The notes under the pieces were generated by a model. The model made no database searches. It was not told the DNA's origin and saw only the letters and a list, made by a program, of their open reading frames with translations. Positions 41,111-51,532 of a DNA stretch of 64,000 nucleotides are shown one piece after another. The first letter of the stretch is position 1. Every line of letters starts with the position of its first letter. The position numbers and the translations under genes are program-made. The stretch comes from Devosia sp. MC521. Its GTDB lineage: Bacteria > Pseudomonadota > Alphaproteobacteria > Rhizobiales > Devosiaceae. The DNA lies in contig NZ_CP059902.1 of NCBI RefSeq assembly GCF_014127105.1, positions 2,451,001 through 2,515,000 on the forward strand. Reading direction: 5' to 3'.

Positions 41111-42073
41111 TTAGTTTTCCGTCTTATTTCGATCGACCAGAGACCACAGACACACGGTCAGCCCCTGATCATTTGTGTCGCTTGGGAACAGACGTACAGA
41201 CTGCACATCCATTCCCGCTGAATTGGCCCAACCCGACATCTGCTCATCGGAGAGCCCGAGGCGTCGGTGCGCATGGTCGGTGCGCAAAAATTCGAGTGTG
41301 TGCGGCGCAAAGTCGACGATCAGAACCTGCCCACCGGGTTTCAACAACCCCTTGGCCTGCGCCAGCATTCGACCCGGATCGTCAAAATAGTGCAGCACTT
41401 GGTGCACCACGATCACGTCCGCTGGTCCCAGCGTGCTATCGAGCGCCGCCATATCGCCGAGGCGAACCTGCGCATGGGCGAGCCCAGCTTCCACCAGACG
41501 CGCTCTGGCAACCGCCAACATTTCACGGCTGGAGTCGATGCCGATCCCGCGCTCGTATGCAGGCGCCAGCACCTCGAGCATCCGCCCTGTACCCGTCCCC
41601 AGATCAAGCAGCAGCTCAATCTTGCGTTCGCCAACCGCTTCCAAAACCGCCGCTTCCACCGCAGCTTCTGGCACATGAAGGGTTTTTAAGAGGTCCCAGC
41701 TGTCCGCCACTTGCGCGAAGTAATTCGCCGCCAGAGCCTGCTGCGCGCTCCGCGCTTCAGCCTGACGCGCTCTGTCGCGCAACCGCTCAGGGTCGGTCGG
41801 GTCAACACGTGAGGTCAGCCAACGGGCCAGATCTGCGCCCTGCCCCGATGGGGTCAGGCGATAGTAGGCCCAGGCCCCTTCCGCATGGCGTTCGATTAGG
41901 CCTGCATCGGCAAGCAGTTTCAAATGACGGCTGACACGGGGCTGACTTTGATCCAATATCTCGGTCAGGTCCTTGACCGAGTGATCGCCATCGGCCAGAA
42001 GCGCCAAAAGGCGCAGCCGGGTGCTTTCCCCCGCCGCCTTCAAAACGCCCACCAACTCGTTCAGATTGCTCAT
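41111..42073 (-). CDS. ArsR-family regulator with SAM-methyltransferase-like domain (SahR-type)
   Basis: 320 residues from ATG 42073 behind GAGG. N-terminal winged helix of the ArsR type (about 1-95: ESTRLRLLALLADGDHSVKDL and SQPRVSRHLKLLADAGL) and a class I methyltransferase fold (LLLDLGTGTGRMLEVLAP, GIDSSREML, LLKPGGQVLIVDF). Fusions of this form beside metF are known as SahR-type regulators of methionine/SAM metabolism, where the methyltransferase fold senses S-adenosylhomocysteine. It has no cysteine metal motif of classic ArsR. A perfect palindrome sits 14 bases before its start, so autoregulation of regulator-metF is likely. Confidence 0.85.
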   Translation of the reverse strand: MSNLNELVGVLKAAGESTRLRLLALLADGDHSVKDLTEILDQSQPRVSRHLKLLADAGLIERHAEGAWAYYRLTPSGQGADLARWLTSRVDPTDPERLRDRARQAEARSAQQALAANYFAQVADSWDLLKTLHVPEAAVEAAVLEAVGERKIELLLDLGTGTGRMLEVLAPAYERGIGIDSSREMLAVARARLVEAGLAHAQVRLGDMAALDSTLGPADVIVVHQVLHYFDDPGRMLAQAKGLLKPGGQVLIVDFAPHTLEFLRTDHAHRRLGLSDEQMSGWANSAGMDVQSVRLFPSDTNDQGLTVCLWSLVDRNKTEN

Positions 42074-42086
42074 ACACACCTCAGAT

Positions 42087-42110
42087 ATAAAGATATGTTT
42101 ATATCTTTAT
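42087..42110. promoter_or_regulatory. palindromic operator of the regulator-metF operon
   Basis: ATAAAGATAT and ATATCTTTAT are perfect 10-base inverted arms with a 4-base spacer (GTTT), directly upstream of the regulator's Shine-Dalgarno. AT-rich against a GC-rich background. Symmetry fits a dimeric winged-helix repressor. Confidence 0.75.
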
Positions 42111-42229
42111 CGTGACGAGGTCTAGCCTGTTCTTAACCCATCTGCCGTCATTCTGCCACGCGGTTCCTTTTGAAGGGGCCGCCCGGCAAACCGCCGTATT
42201 CCAGCGCCCGCCCGCTGATAGGAGACTTT

Positions 42230-43483
42230 ATGCTGCCACTTGAGTGGATCGACAATCACCCGCTGGTCAGCACAAGCATAGCGCTCATCCTGCTCGCACT
42301 CGCCGCTTATGCTGCGAATCTGGTGATCAAGCTCGTCCTCTTGCGTGTTCTGCATCGCCTGCTCAAGTTCACGCCCTATGGCAAAGACCCCGAGCTCAGC
42401 CGCCAGAATGTCATTGAGCGCCTCTCCCAGGCCGCGCCACCGCTAATTATCGCACTCGGCATCGCCATCGTGCCAAACCTGCATGATGTTGCCGTCGTCG
42501 CCATTCGCAACGTCGCCAATGCCACCATTATTCTGATGCTGGCCCGCGCCATTTCGGCTGTGCTCAACGTCGTTGACGTTATCTACCATCGCCGCCCCAA
42601 GGCCCGCCTGCGGCCGATGAAGAGCTATATTCAGGTCCTCAAAATCGCCGTCTACGTCATCGCCACGGTGATGATGATCGCCACCCTGATGGATCAATCC
42701 CCGGTCATTCTGCTCTCGGGTCTTGGCGCCATGGCCGCCGTCTTGATCCTCGTATTTCAGGACACGCTGCTCTCGCTGGTCGCAGGCATTCAGATTTCGT
42801 CCACCGACATGGTCCGCGTTGGCGATTGGATCGAAGTGCCCAATCAGGACGCCAATGGTGATGTTCTTGCCATCGAGCTGCACACGGTCAAAGTCCAGAA
42901 CTTTGACAAAACCATCACCACCATCCCCATTCGCCGCCTCGTCACTGATCCGTTCAAAAACTACCGTGGCATGCAGGAATCCGGTGGCCGTCGCATCAAG
43001 CGCGCCATCAATATCGACCAAAGCTCCATCCGCTTCCTCAACCAGGACGAACTCGATCGTCTGGCCTCAATCGGCCTTCTCGAAAACTACCTCAAAAAGA
43101 AGCGTGAGGAGATTGCGCAGTGGAACGCCAGCCTGGGCGAGCGCGCCACAGTCCCTGCGAACACGCGCCGCTCAACCAATATCGGCGTCTTCCGCGCTTA
43201 CGCTGAAGCGTATCTGCGCAACCACCCCCACATTCACCCCTCAATGGTGATCATGGTGCGCCAGATGGAGCCCACCTCCACCGGCTTGCCGATGGAGTTC
43301 TATGCCTTCACCAACACTGTGGTTTGGGTGAATTACGAAGCTATCCAGTCGGACATCTTCGATCATCTCTATGCCATTCTGGCAGAGTTCGACCTGCGCG
43401 TTTTCCAAGAACCCGCAGGTCACGACATGCAGCAAATGGGCAAGCTACTCGCTCAGCCAAGCCGGACCGTTCAGGCCGAATAG
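42230..43483 (+). CDS. mechanosensitive ion channel (MscS superfamily, YbdG/MscM-like)
   Basis: 417 residues from ATG 42230 with GGAG 5 bases upstream; an upstream in-frame TTG (42170) is not credible. About five membrane helices (for example SIALILLALAAYAANLVIKL and IAVYVIATVMMIATLM), a pore-lining helix around VILLSGLGAMAAVLILVFQD, then the MscS beta domain (VRVGDWIEVP) and the long YbdG-type cytoplasmic region with RRLVTDPFKNYRGM. It would relieve osmotic pressure at the inner membrane. Its 3' end overlaps the convergent DUF2336 gene by 13 bases. Confidence 0.9.
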   Translation: MLPLEWIDNHPLVSTSIALILLALAAYAANLVIKLVLLRVLHRLLKFTPYGKDPELSRQNVIERLSQAAPPLIIALGIAIVPNLHDVAVVAIRNVANATIILMLARAISAVLNVVDVIYHRRPKARLRPMKSYIQVLKIAVYVIATVMMIATLMDQSPVILLSGLGAMAAVLILVFQDTLLSLVAGIQISSTDMVRVGDWIEVPNQDANGDVLAIELHTVKVQNFDKTITTIPIRRLVTDPFKNYRGMQESGGRRIKRAINIDQSSIRFLNQDELDRLASIGLLENYLKKKREEIAQWNASLGERATVPANTRRSTNIGVFRAYAEAYLRNHPHIHPSMVIMVRQMEPTSTGLPMEFYAFTNTVVWVNYEAIQSDIFDHLYAILAEFDLRVFQEPAGHDMQQMGKLLAQPSRTVQAE

Positions 43484-44595
43484 CGTTCTAGGCTGGGGCC
43501 TTTCTTACGAAAGGAATGCGCGCGCCAGAGGGCGAAAATCTCTCTGGCGTCTTCCAGCTCCAGCGCCTTAAACCGCGACAGGACCATCCGCTTTTCTTCT
43601 TCAGATGGCAGATCGCGCCACGGCAGTGTGGCAACAATCGCCTCATAAAGGTCTGCGTTCAGCCCCAGCGCTTTCAGCGCCACGGTGAGCGCTGCGTAGT
43701 CCTGCGAGGCCAGCCAGCGCACCACGATCTCCGGACCGACCTTGAGCATCACAGCAATGCCCGCAGCCGAATGGTGACCATAGCCAAAGCGGGCAAATCG
43801 CGCCAAAGCCCGATCATCAAGCTGACGGCGATCCGCCAAGCCCTTTACCTGATTATAGGCGACCTTCCATTCCTGCGCGTTGAACCCCGCACGAGCGCGC
43901 AGGCGATTGTAAACCACCGCATTGATCTTGCTCGCCGTTACCGGATCGAGCGCCACATTGGCTTGCGGAATAGCCTGCAGAACCTTTTCAGACGCCTCAT
44001 CGATCTCGTTGCGAACCGAGGACCAATCGATATCATTGCGTCCGCGCAAATCGTCAGCCAGCGCTGCGTCCTGCTGGGCACGCTTAATCAGTTTCGCCAG
44101 CGTTTCCCGTGCAAACTCAGCCTTGGGGTTTTGCACCAGACGCACAACCGAAGCGCCGTCGCCATGCTCGACAATGGCTTCCCCAACCCGCTCATTGACG
44201 CCATTGCGGCTAGCAATGGCGATGCGATGTTCCTCGCTTTGGTTGGCGATGATGTCGATCAGATCGTCATCACTGAGAACCGTCGAGAACTCGAGCAGAG
44301 GGTGGGCCACCTCAATCGCGTCATTCGCGAGCCGAAGCACCACCGTGCCGGGTGCGCGCTCCAGTGGAGCCAGAATTTTCGCTACATGCGCCCGCGCTTC
44401 GATCTCGACATATTCAGCCAAGCGGCAGAGCGCTTCGTCATACTGATTGACCTGATCGTCGTCGCAGCGATCAGACACAAACGAAAACAGCTGCGCCATG
44501 TTCCGGAACAGCATTGTGCGTTCAGACGTATCGCTGTCGGTCGTCAACACGCGAAAACTTGCGAACGCTCTTTGCCCATTATCATTCTCGCCCAT
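43471..44595 (-). CDS. DUF2336 domain protein
   Basis: 374 residues, largely helical. The N-terminal half has the hallmarks of DUF2336: DDDLIDIIANQSEEHRIAIA followed by VNERVGEAIVEHGDGASVVR. The family is nearly confined to Alphaproteobacteria and is of unknown function; some members have been connected to stress or cell-surface regulation. No membrane segment. The C-terminus (SRFKALELEDAREIFALW) is the usual conserved helix. Convergent with the channel gene. Confidence 0.85.
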   Translation of the reverse strand: MGENDNGQRAFASFRVLTTDSDTSERTMLFRNMAQLFSFVSDRCDDDQVNQYDEALCRLAEYVEIEARAHVAKILAPLERAPGTVVLRLANDAIEVAHPLLEFSTVLSDDDLIDIIANQSEEHRIAIASRNGVNERVGEAIVEHGDGASVVRLVQNPKAEFARETLAKLIKRAQQDAALADDLRGRNDIDWSSVRNEIDEASEKVLQAIPQANVALDPVTASKINAVVYNRLRARAGFNAQEWKVAYNQVKGLADRRQLDDRALARFARFGYGHHSAAGIAVMLKVGPEIVVRWLASQDYAALTVALKALGLNADLYEAIVATLPWRDLPSEEEKRMVLSRFKALELEDAREIFALWRAHSFRKKGPSLERYSA

Positions 44596-44655
44596 GCGCC
44601 CTATCTCCGAGTGTGGCTTTTTGGGAGAGATTGAACCCCTATCTGCTTGTGGCTG

Positions 44656-44841
44656 CTAAAGCTTCACTCCAGCATTTGAATAAAATTGTAGCAAATGGAG
44701 TTCCGCGAGCACTTCCGGCGGCATGAGGTTAACCTCAGGAAACTGCTCATGCAAAGCCGCCGTCAACCCTGACAGCACCTGCCGCCTATGCTCGACAGAT
44801 AGAAAATGACGCGCTGAGGTATAATGCAGGTGCTGGATCAT
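44656..44841 (-). pseudogene. displaced C-terminus of the TPR protein (other frame)
   Basis: This frame encodes ATAMIQHLHYTSARHFLSVE onward (62 residues to the stop), helical and natural-looking. The TPR gene's own frame degenerates over the same bases into a short non-conserved tail. Skipping one base at about 44851 joins them as LTPE-ATAMIQHL. I read this as the real C-terminus cut off by a one-base insertion, not a separate gene. Confidence 0.6.
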
Positions 44842-45568
44842 CGCCGTGGCGCTCAGGCGTTAATGTCGCCAGCATGGTTTCTTGCTCGGGCGTCATGCTC
44901 TGCAAGGGCGAGATAAAAAACAACGCAATGGCTTGGGCATGAGGCCACGCCTGAAACAACTCCAACGTTGTCGCCTGCACCTCGGCGCGCCGTCCTCCGG
45001 CCATAAGAGCGGTGCATTTTAGGATCAGGAGATAGGCGTAAAACTCTGTACCAAACTCTGCCAGTTCCAGCCCGAGGTCATAGAGCCTTAGCGCCTCCTC
45101 GAGTTGCCCCGCACACATATAGAGCTGCGCCCTTGTGGCATAGGCGGCGGCGAAAGCGGTCGATTCCGCAAACGCTTCTTCCGCCAATTGCTCTGCAAAT
45201 TCATGATGACCGCGATTGATGAAAAACAACATCTTGGCGGCCGCCAACTTCAACAACGGATTGTCTTCCGTGGCCTGCAGATGCCCAAAAACCAGGCTCT
45301 CGATCTCATCCTGCAAAGCCTCCACTGCGCCCGGCGCAGATAGCGCCGCATCAGGGGGCCAATCAATGCTTTGCACCATGCGATTGAACGCCCAAAGCAT
45401 CGCCAATGTTGAGTCATTGGGCGCATGCCCCCGCGCTGCCTTGAGCTCGCGCTCGCCCTCTCGCCAATGCGCTACAGGCGCCATGAGCGCGCGGTTCGCC
45501 TGACTCAAGCGGATTTCCAGAGGAACATCGCTCGCGCTGATCGGCGCTGTATGGTCGGGTTGAGCCAT
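44786..45568 (-). CDS. TPR-type partner of the winged-helix regulator, apparently frameshifted
   Basis: 260 residues as read, from ATG 45568. Helical repeats (EQLAEEAFAESTAFAAAYAT, AGQLEEALRLYDLGLELAEF) resemble the C-terminal TPR half of CadC/OmpR-type winged-helix regulators. It starts 6 bases after the winged-helix gene, so the pair looks like a split regulator. After LATLTPE the sequence becomes atypical, while the +1 frame continues sensibly to a stop at 44656; a single extra base around 44848-44860 would explain it, giving an intact protein of about 303 residues. Whether this is a sequencing error or a real lesion cannot be told here. Confidence 0.7.
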   Translation of the reverse strand: MAQPDHTAPISASDVPLEIRLSQANRALMAPVAHWREGERELKAARGHAPNDSTLAMLWAFNRMVQSIDWPPDAALSAPGAVEALQDEIESLVFGHLQATEDNPLLKLAAAKMLFFINRGHHEFAEQLAEEAFAESTAFAAAYATRAQLYMCAGQLEEALRLYDLGLELAEFGTEFYAYLLILKCTALMAGGRRAEVQATTLELFQAWPHAQAIALFFISPLQSMTPEQETMLATLTPERHGDDPAPALYLSASFSICRA

Positions 45569-45574
45569 ATTTTG

Positions 45575-46219
45575 TCAAATGGAGCTCCGCACCCAACGCG
45601 CCAACTCAATAGCTTTTGGCAAGGCATGACCCCGCTCAACGACCAGACGCACGCTGGCCAAAGCACGCGGACTATCGCGACCGGTCAGCGTGAGCACGCC
45701 ATGAACGCGCCCCTCATCGGCAATACAGGCCAGCGCCAAGCCATATTGATGCTGCCCCTTTTCGCCTCCACTTGCGTCGATGACCACAGCGCGGCCACCT
45801 CCGAGAAGACTGGCGAGTTGTCGATGGACTTGAGCGACAAGCTCCTGCGCCAGAGGCGCCCCCACCTCTCCTTGAAGCGGTCCGAGCACAAGAAATGCGT
45901 CTGAAGTTTTGCGCGTCTCTTGCGCCACCCACACATAGCCTTCGCCATATTGCGTGGCGACAAACCGGGGCTCCCTTGCGTCGTCCTTCAAATGCCGGCG
46001 CAGCTTATTGACGAGAAAATCGACATTCCGCTCGCCCGCCTCGCGACCAGTTTGACTGAGGGATTGAGCCAACTCACTCCGTGTCACCACGGCTCCTGCC
46101 CTCCGTGTCAGGGTCAGCAGCAAGGTGCGTTCTTGTCGGGTGAACACCACGACACAGCCATCCGCACGTCGTGCCGACCGCATCGAAGTTTCAAAATCAA
46201 CACCTTCGTATGAAGGCAT
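45575..46219 (-). CDS. OmpR-type winged-helix transcriptional regulator
   Basis: 214 residues from ATG 46219, which stands right behind AGGAGGGGG; the longer TTG reading (46258) would swallow this ribosome site. The N-terminal 100 residues form an OmpR/PhoB winged helix (FTRQERTLLLTLTRR, RNVDFLVNKLRRHL, VATQYGEGYVWV). There is no receiver domain. The C-terminal part (about 110-214) is a mixed alpha/beta domain with VVIDASGGEKGQHQYGLALA, like the effector region of adenylate-cyclase-type or CadC-like regulators. It is followed immediately by the TPR gene and is divergent from a tiny gene at 46331. Confidence 0.8.
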   Translation of the reverse strand: MPSYEGVDFETSMRSARRADGCVVVFTRQERTLLLTLTRRAGAVVTRSELAQSLSQTGREAGERNVDFLVNKLRRHLKDDAREPRFVATQYGEGYVWVAQETRKTSDAFLVLGPLQGEVGAPLAQELVAQVHRQLASLLGGGRAVVIDASGGEKGQHQYGLALACIADEGRVHGVLTLTGRDSPRALASVRLVVERGHALPKAIELARWVRSSI

Positions 46220-46330
46220 CCCCCTCCTAAAACCGACCCCATCACAAACAAAATTCAAAAATCAAACAGTGAGCTAACAATCACACAATAGTCTTCATCA
46301 CTCAAACGCAAATACCACAAAGGAGTGATC

Positions 46331-46513
46331 ATGACCAAAACTAATTACGACTATGGAAATACACCCCTTTGGAGCGCCATGATTAGCGCCAGATCGAACG
46401 GCGCCATCAAACAAATGTCAGAGCGTTATTCATGTGACGCTCCAGCGCCACTCGACACGCCTTCAGCCACTGTGTGGCAGCGCATGGCTGGCTGGCTGAA
46501 ACGCACCGATTAG
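46331..46513 (+). CDS. small protein (60 aa), tiny-protein family C
   Basis: ATG at 46331 follows AAGGAG with 7-base spacing; 60 residues. The segment LWSAMISARSNGAIKQMSERY resembles the ARxxQAxRYV core of the 43- and 44-residue proteins at 6690-7078, and the C-terminus (VWQRMAGWLKRTD) is an amphipathic, Trp-containing helix. No known domain. It is divergent from the winged-helix gene and ends at a strong hairpin. The ribosome site and terminator support it. Confidence 0.65.
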   Translation: MTKTNYDYGNTPLWSAMISARSNGAIKQMSERYSCDAPAPLDTPSATVWQRMAGWLKRTD

Positions 46514-46517
46514 AAGC

Positions 46518-46549
46518 AAAAAGGCCCCGATGCTGAGCACCGGGGCCTT
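46518..46549 (-). terminator. terminator shared by the tiny gene and katG
   Basis: Nine-bp stem AAGGCCCCG/CGGGGCCTT with an 11-base loop between convergent genes; on the minus strand the second arm runs into five T, so it mainly ends katG. Confidence 0.8.
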
Positions 46550-46574
46550 CATACTTAGAGCAAAGCTCTAGCGA

Positions 46575-48851
<2,277 letters not shown>

Positions 48852-48852
48852 T

Positions 48853-48875
48853 CATGATAAGATTATCTTATCATG
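48853..48875. promoter_or_regulatory. palindrome in katG-oxyR region, probable OxyR site
   Basis: CATGATAAG and CTTATCATG are perfect 9-base arms with a 5-base spacer; the inner ATAAG/CTTAT spacing fits a LysR-type half-site pair. The right arm contains the oxyR ATG (48873). No Shine-Dalgarno precedes that ATG, so the operator and start overlap. Confidence 0.65.
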
Positions 48876-49772
48876 CAAATCTCGTTGAAACAGATGCGTT
48901 ACGCCGTTGCAGTCGCCCGCGCTGGCCATTTTGGCCGTGCTGCGGAAACCTGCGCAGTCACCCAACCTGCCCTGTCTCAACAGATCCTCGCCCTAGAGGC
49001 CCTGTGTGGCACGCCTTTGTTCGACCGGTTGAAAACGGGCGTTCGCGTCACCCCATTCGGTCAAGAGTTCGTTCTGCTCGCCGAAGAGGCCCTCCGCAGT
49101 GCCGAAGCGCTCGACGCTTTCGCCTTGCGTCACGCCGACCGCCCCGATCGCCCTCTCCGCTTTGGTCTTATCCCCACGGTCGCGCCTTACCTGCTGCCCG
49201 AAATTTTCCCAGCGCTGGGCCAGACCATGCCCGATTTGCGCTTTGCGATTTCCGAAGCGCAAACCGATAATTTGCTCACCAGTGTCCAGGACGGACGTCT
49301 TGATCTCGCGCTGATCGCCACCGAGCCACCACAAACCGGCCCACGCCTTGTGGTTCATGCCCTATTTGAAGATCACTTCGTTCTGGCCACGCCCAGCAAT
49401 GAAATTGTCCAGCAGCCGGTTTCGCTCGACACCATCGCTCCTGAACGCATGCTCCTGCTTGATGAGGGCCATTGCTTCCGCGATCAGGCCATTGCCGCCT
49501 GCGGCCTGCCGGGCCGTGGCAAGAGCACGTTTTCCGCGACCTCGCTCTCAACCATTGTGGAGTTCGTCGCCTCAGGCCAGGGCGTCACCCTGCTGCCTGA
49601 AATTGCGATGCGCAAAGAAGGCCATAACCCGCGCATTGCGGTCCATCGTCTCAATGACCCAACCGCAACCCGTCAGTTGCGGCTCGTCTGGCGCGAAGCC
49701 ACGCCCTTTGGCAAAACCTTTGAAGCCATTGCCCATCAGATCCGCCAGGCCCAACCGCCAACCGCCGCCTAG
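48873..49772 (+). CDS. oxyR: hydrogen peroxide-sensing regulator OxyR
   Basis: 299 residues, LysR family. Winged helix at the N-terminus (YAVAVARAGHFGRAAETCAV, TQPALSQQILALE), then the periplasmic-binding-like sensor domain. Redox cysteines C201 and C210 in GHCFRDQAIAACG have the same nine-residue spacing as C199/C208 of E. coli OxyR. It should activate katG on peroxide. The ATG lies inside a palindrome, suggesting autorepression. It ends on a CTAG shared with the convergent rarD stop. Confidence 0.95.
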   Translation: MQISLKQMRYAVAVARAGHFGRAAETCAVTQPALSQQILALEALCGTPLFDRLKTGVRVTPFGQEFVLLAEEALRSAEALDAFALRHADRPDRPLRFGLIPTVAPYLLPEIFPALGQTMPDLRFAISEAQTDNLLTSVQDGRLDLALIATEPPQTGPRLVVHALFEDHFVLATPSNEIVQQPVSLDTIAPERMLLLDEGHCFRDQAIAACGLPGRGKSTFSATSLSTIVEFVASGQGVTLLPEIAMRKEGHNPRIAVHRLNDPTATRQLRLVWREATPFGKTFEAIAHQIRQAQPPTAA

Positions 49773-50689
49773 GCCTTGCTGCGACGGTAGCGTCTCAAAC
49801 CGTCCCACGAGTAGATCGCCAAGGCGAACCAGATCAGGGCAAAGCTGGCAAATCGCACCGGATCAATGCTCTCACCAAAATAGGTAATCGCCAGCACAAA
49901 GGTGATGGAAGGCGAGAGATACTGCAGCATGCCAATCGTCGTCATGCGCAGGCGGCGAATGCCATATGCAAACATAATCAACGGCAAAGCTGTCGCCGGA
50001 CCGCTCATTACCAAGAGCGTCATCAGCTTGGGATCAGCATGAACCCCCGCCCCGTTCGCCGCAAAATAAAGCCCTACCAGCACCATGGCGATGGGCGACA
50101 CGACAATCGTCTCAACAAACAGCCCTGAAGTTGAGCCCACCTGCGCAGTCTTGCGAATATAGCCATAGGCCGCAAAACTCAGGGCTAGGCTGAGCGCAAC
50201 AAGAGGCACCTTGCCCAGCGCCACCCACTGAATAGCAATCGCGAGACACGCCACCGCAATCGCCGAATACTGCACGCGGTTCTGTTTTTCTCCCAAAAGC
50301 GCGATGCCAATGGCGACGTTGACGATGGGGTTGATGAAGTAGCCAAAGCTGACCTCCAGCACCTGCCCGCTTTCGACCGCCCACACATAGATCAGCCAAT
50401 TGCCAAACAGCAGCAGCGCCGAGCTGGCCAAAACCGCCAAGGTTCGCCGATTGGCCAAAACCGCCTTAACTTAGCCAAATCCAGTGGTGAAGGCGAGCAA
50501 GAGCCCGACAAACAGCACCGACCAAAGCGCCCGCTCTGCCACCACCAACACCGAGCCCGCGGGCTCAAGAAAGTGGAACAACACCGGCAAAACGCCCCAG
50601 GTGGAATAGGCCCCGACCGCGGCGAGAACCCCACTATTGTCGTTCGCCTTGGCAGGCTGTGGACCACGAACACGATTTGGCGAAGACAT
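49769..50689 (-). pseudogene. rarD: RarD-family DMT transporter interrupted by one in-frame stop
   Basis: A single frame from ATG 50689 (or 50737) to 49769 reads as a complete RarD/EamA transporter of about 306 codons with ten membrane helices, for example AAVGAYSTWGVLPVLFHFLE near the start and GNWLIYVWAVESGQVLEVSF after the break. A TAA at 50473-50471 interrupts it, in phase: TTGFG, stop, VKAVLANRRTL. In relatives this short loop is hydrophilic, often with Glu, so GAA or CAA to TAA by one change is likely. The downstream part could restart at TTG 50458 but would lack helices 1-2. RarD-type proteins are drug/metabolite exporters. Confidence 0.8.
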
Positions 50690-50777
50690 AGAACTACCCC
50701 GGCACGGACCCGTGCCCCTTGGCAGTAACAGGCTCACAGCACGCCATCAATTGGCCCCGCGCGCCTCCGGTATAAAC

Positions 50778-50795
50778 TTTGCCACCCTTGGCAAA
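50778..50795. promoter_or_regulatory. inverted repeat upstream of the host-attachment gene
   Basis: TTTGCCA and TGGCAAA are perfect 7-base arms with a 4-base spacer, 70 bases before the ATG at 50865. Possible operator. Confidence 0.3.
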
Positions 50796-50864
50796 CTTTT
50801 GACTCTATCCCACGTTGTACTCAGTGACCGCACTTGAACGCGGGACCATAGAGAGGAGAAACAG

Positions 50865-51281
50865 ATGAAAACTGTCACCTGGATCCTGATTGCCAACGGC
50901 ACGCAAGCCCGCGTTGTCGAATACAACGGCCCCAATAAGGGTCTCACCACAATTGGCGCCCTCGATTGGTCGATAGAGCCCCTGCAAGCGCAAGACATCA
51001 ACACCGATAAAGAGGGCAAGGGCAAAACCTCAGACAAAAGCCCCGCCCAATTGCGCGAAGCCGATTTCATCAAGGAAGTTGCCGCCCGCCTCGATAAACG
51101 CGCTCTCAAAAACGAATTCCAACGCCTCGTCATCGCCGCCGCCCCGATTGCCTTGGGCAATCTGCGCAAGGCGATGTCCGAGCACGTTAAAAAGACCATT
51201 ATCGCTGAGTTGGACAAAGACCTGACCAACATCCCCACCGACCAAGTCGGCAAGCATTTCGACGGCATTATTCCCGTCTAA
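50865..51281 (+). CDS. host attachment family protein (baeRF-like)
   Basis: 138 residues with AGAGGAG before the ATG. It begins VTWILIANGTQARVVEY, the strand-turn that opens the release-factor-like (baeRF/Host_attach) fold, and ends LTNIPTDQVGKHFDGIIPV, the family's conserved tail. The Lys/Asp-rich middle (DINTDKEGKGKTSDKSPAQL) is a flexible loop. The name comes from an Agrobacterium protein implicated in plant attachment; a general role is not settled. Monocistronic. Confidence 0.85.
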   Translation: MKTVTWILIANGTQARVVEYNGPNKGLTTIGALDWSIEPLQAQDINTDKEGKGKTSDKSPAQLREADFIKEVAARLDKRALKNEFQRLVIAAAPIALGNLRKAMSEHVKKTIIAELDKDLTNIPTDQVGKHFDGIIPV

Positions 51282-51310
51282 CTCAAACCTTCGGCACACT
51301 CGCTGCCATC

Positions 51311-51510
51311 CCTCCCCCGACCCGGGGGAGGCTAGGTGGGGGTATGTCCGCCACCGTCCGAAGTCAGATCATCCCGTTTGGATAATCTGAGGGCAGAAAG
51401 CCATGACTGCTACGCTCGAATGGCTGGATTGAGGAAGGTGACACACCAGCCTCGCCACACACCCGATCTGCCTCCCTCGCCCTCGAGGGGAGGGATTGAG
51501 GGTGGGGGGA
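51311..51510. repeat. GC-rich palindromic repeat pair (direct)
   Basis: Two units, 51311-51342 and 51471-51510, share the form CCTCCC(n)GGGGAGG followed by GGTGGGGG with the pair at 11518-11686, here in the same orientation about 130 bases apart. Each can fold into a strong GC hairpin. No gene in the 250-base gap. Confidence 0.7.
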
Positions 51511-51532
51511 CTAAACCCTCAAACGCGAACGC

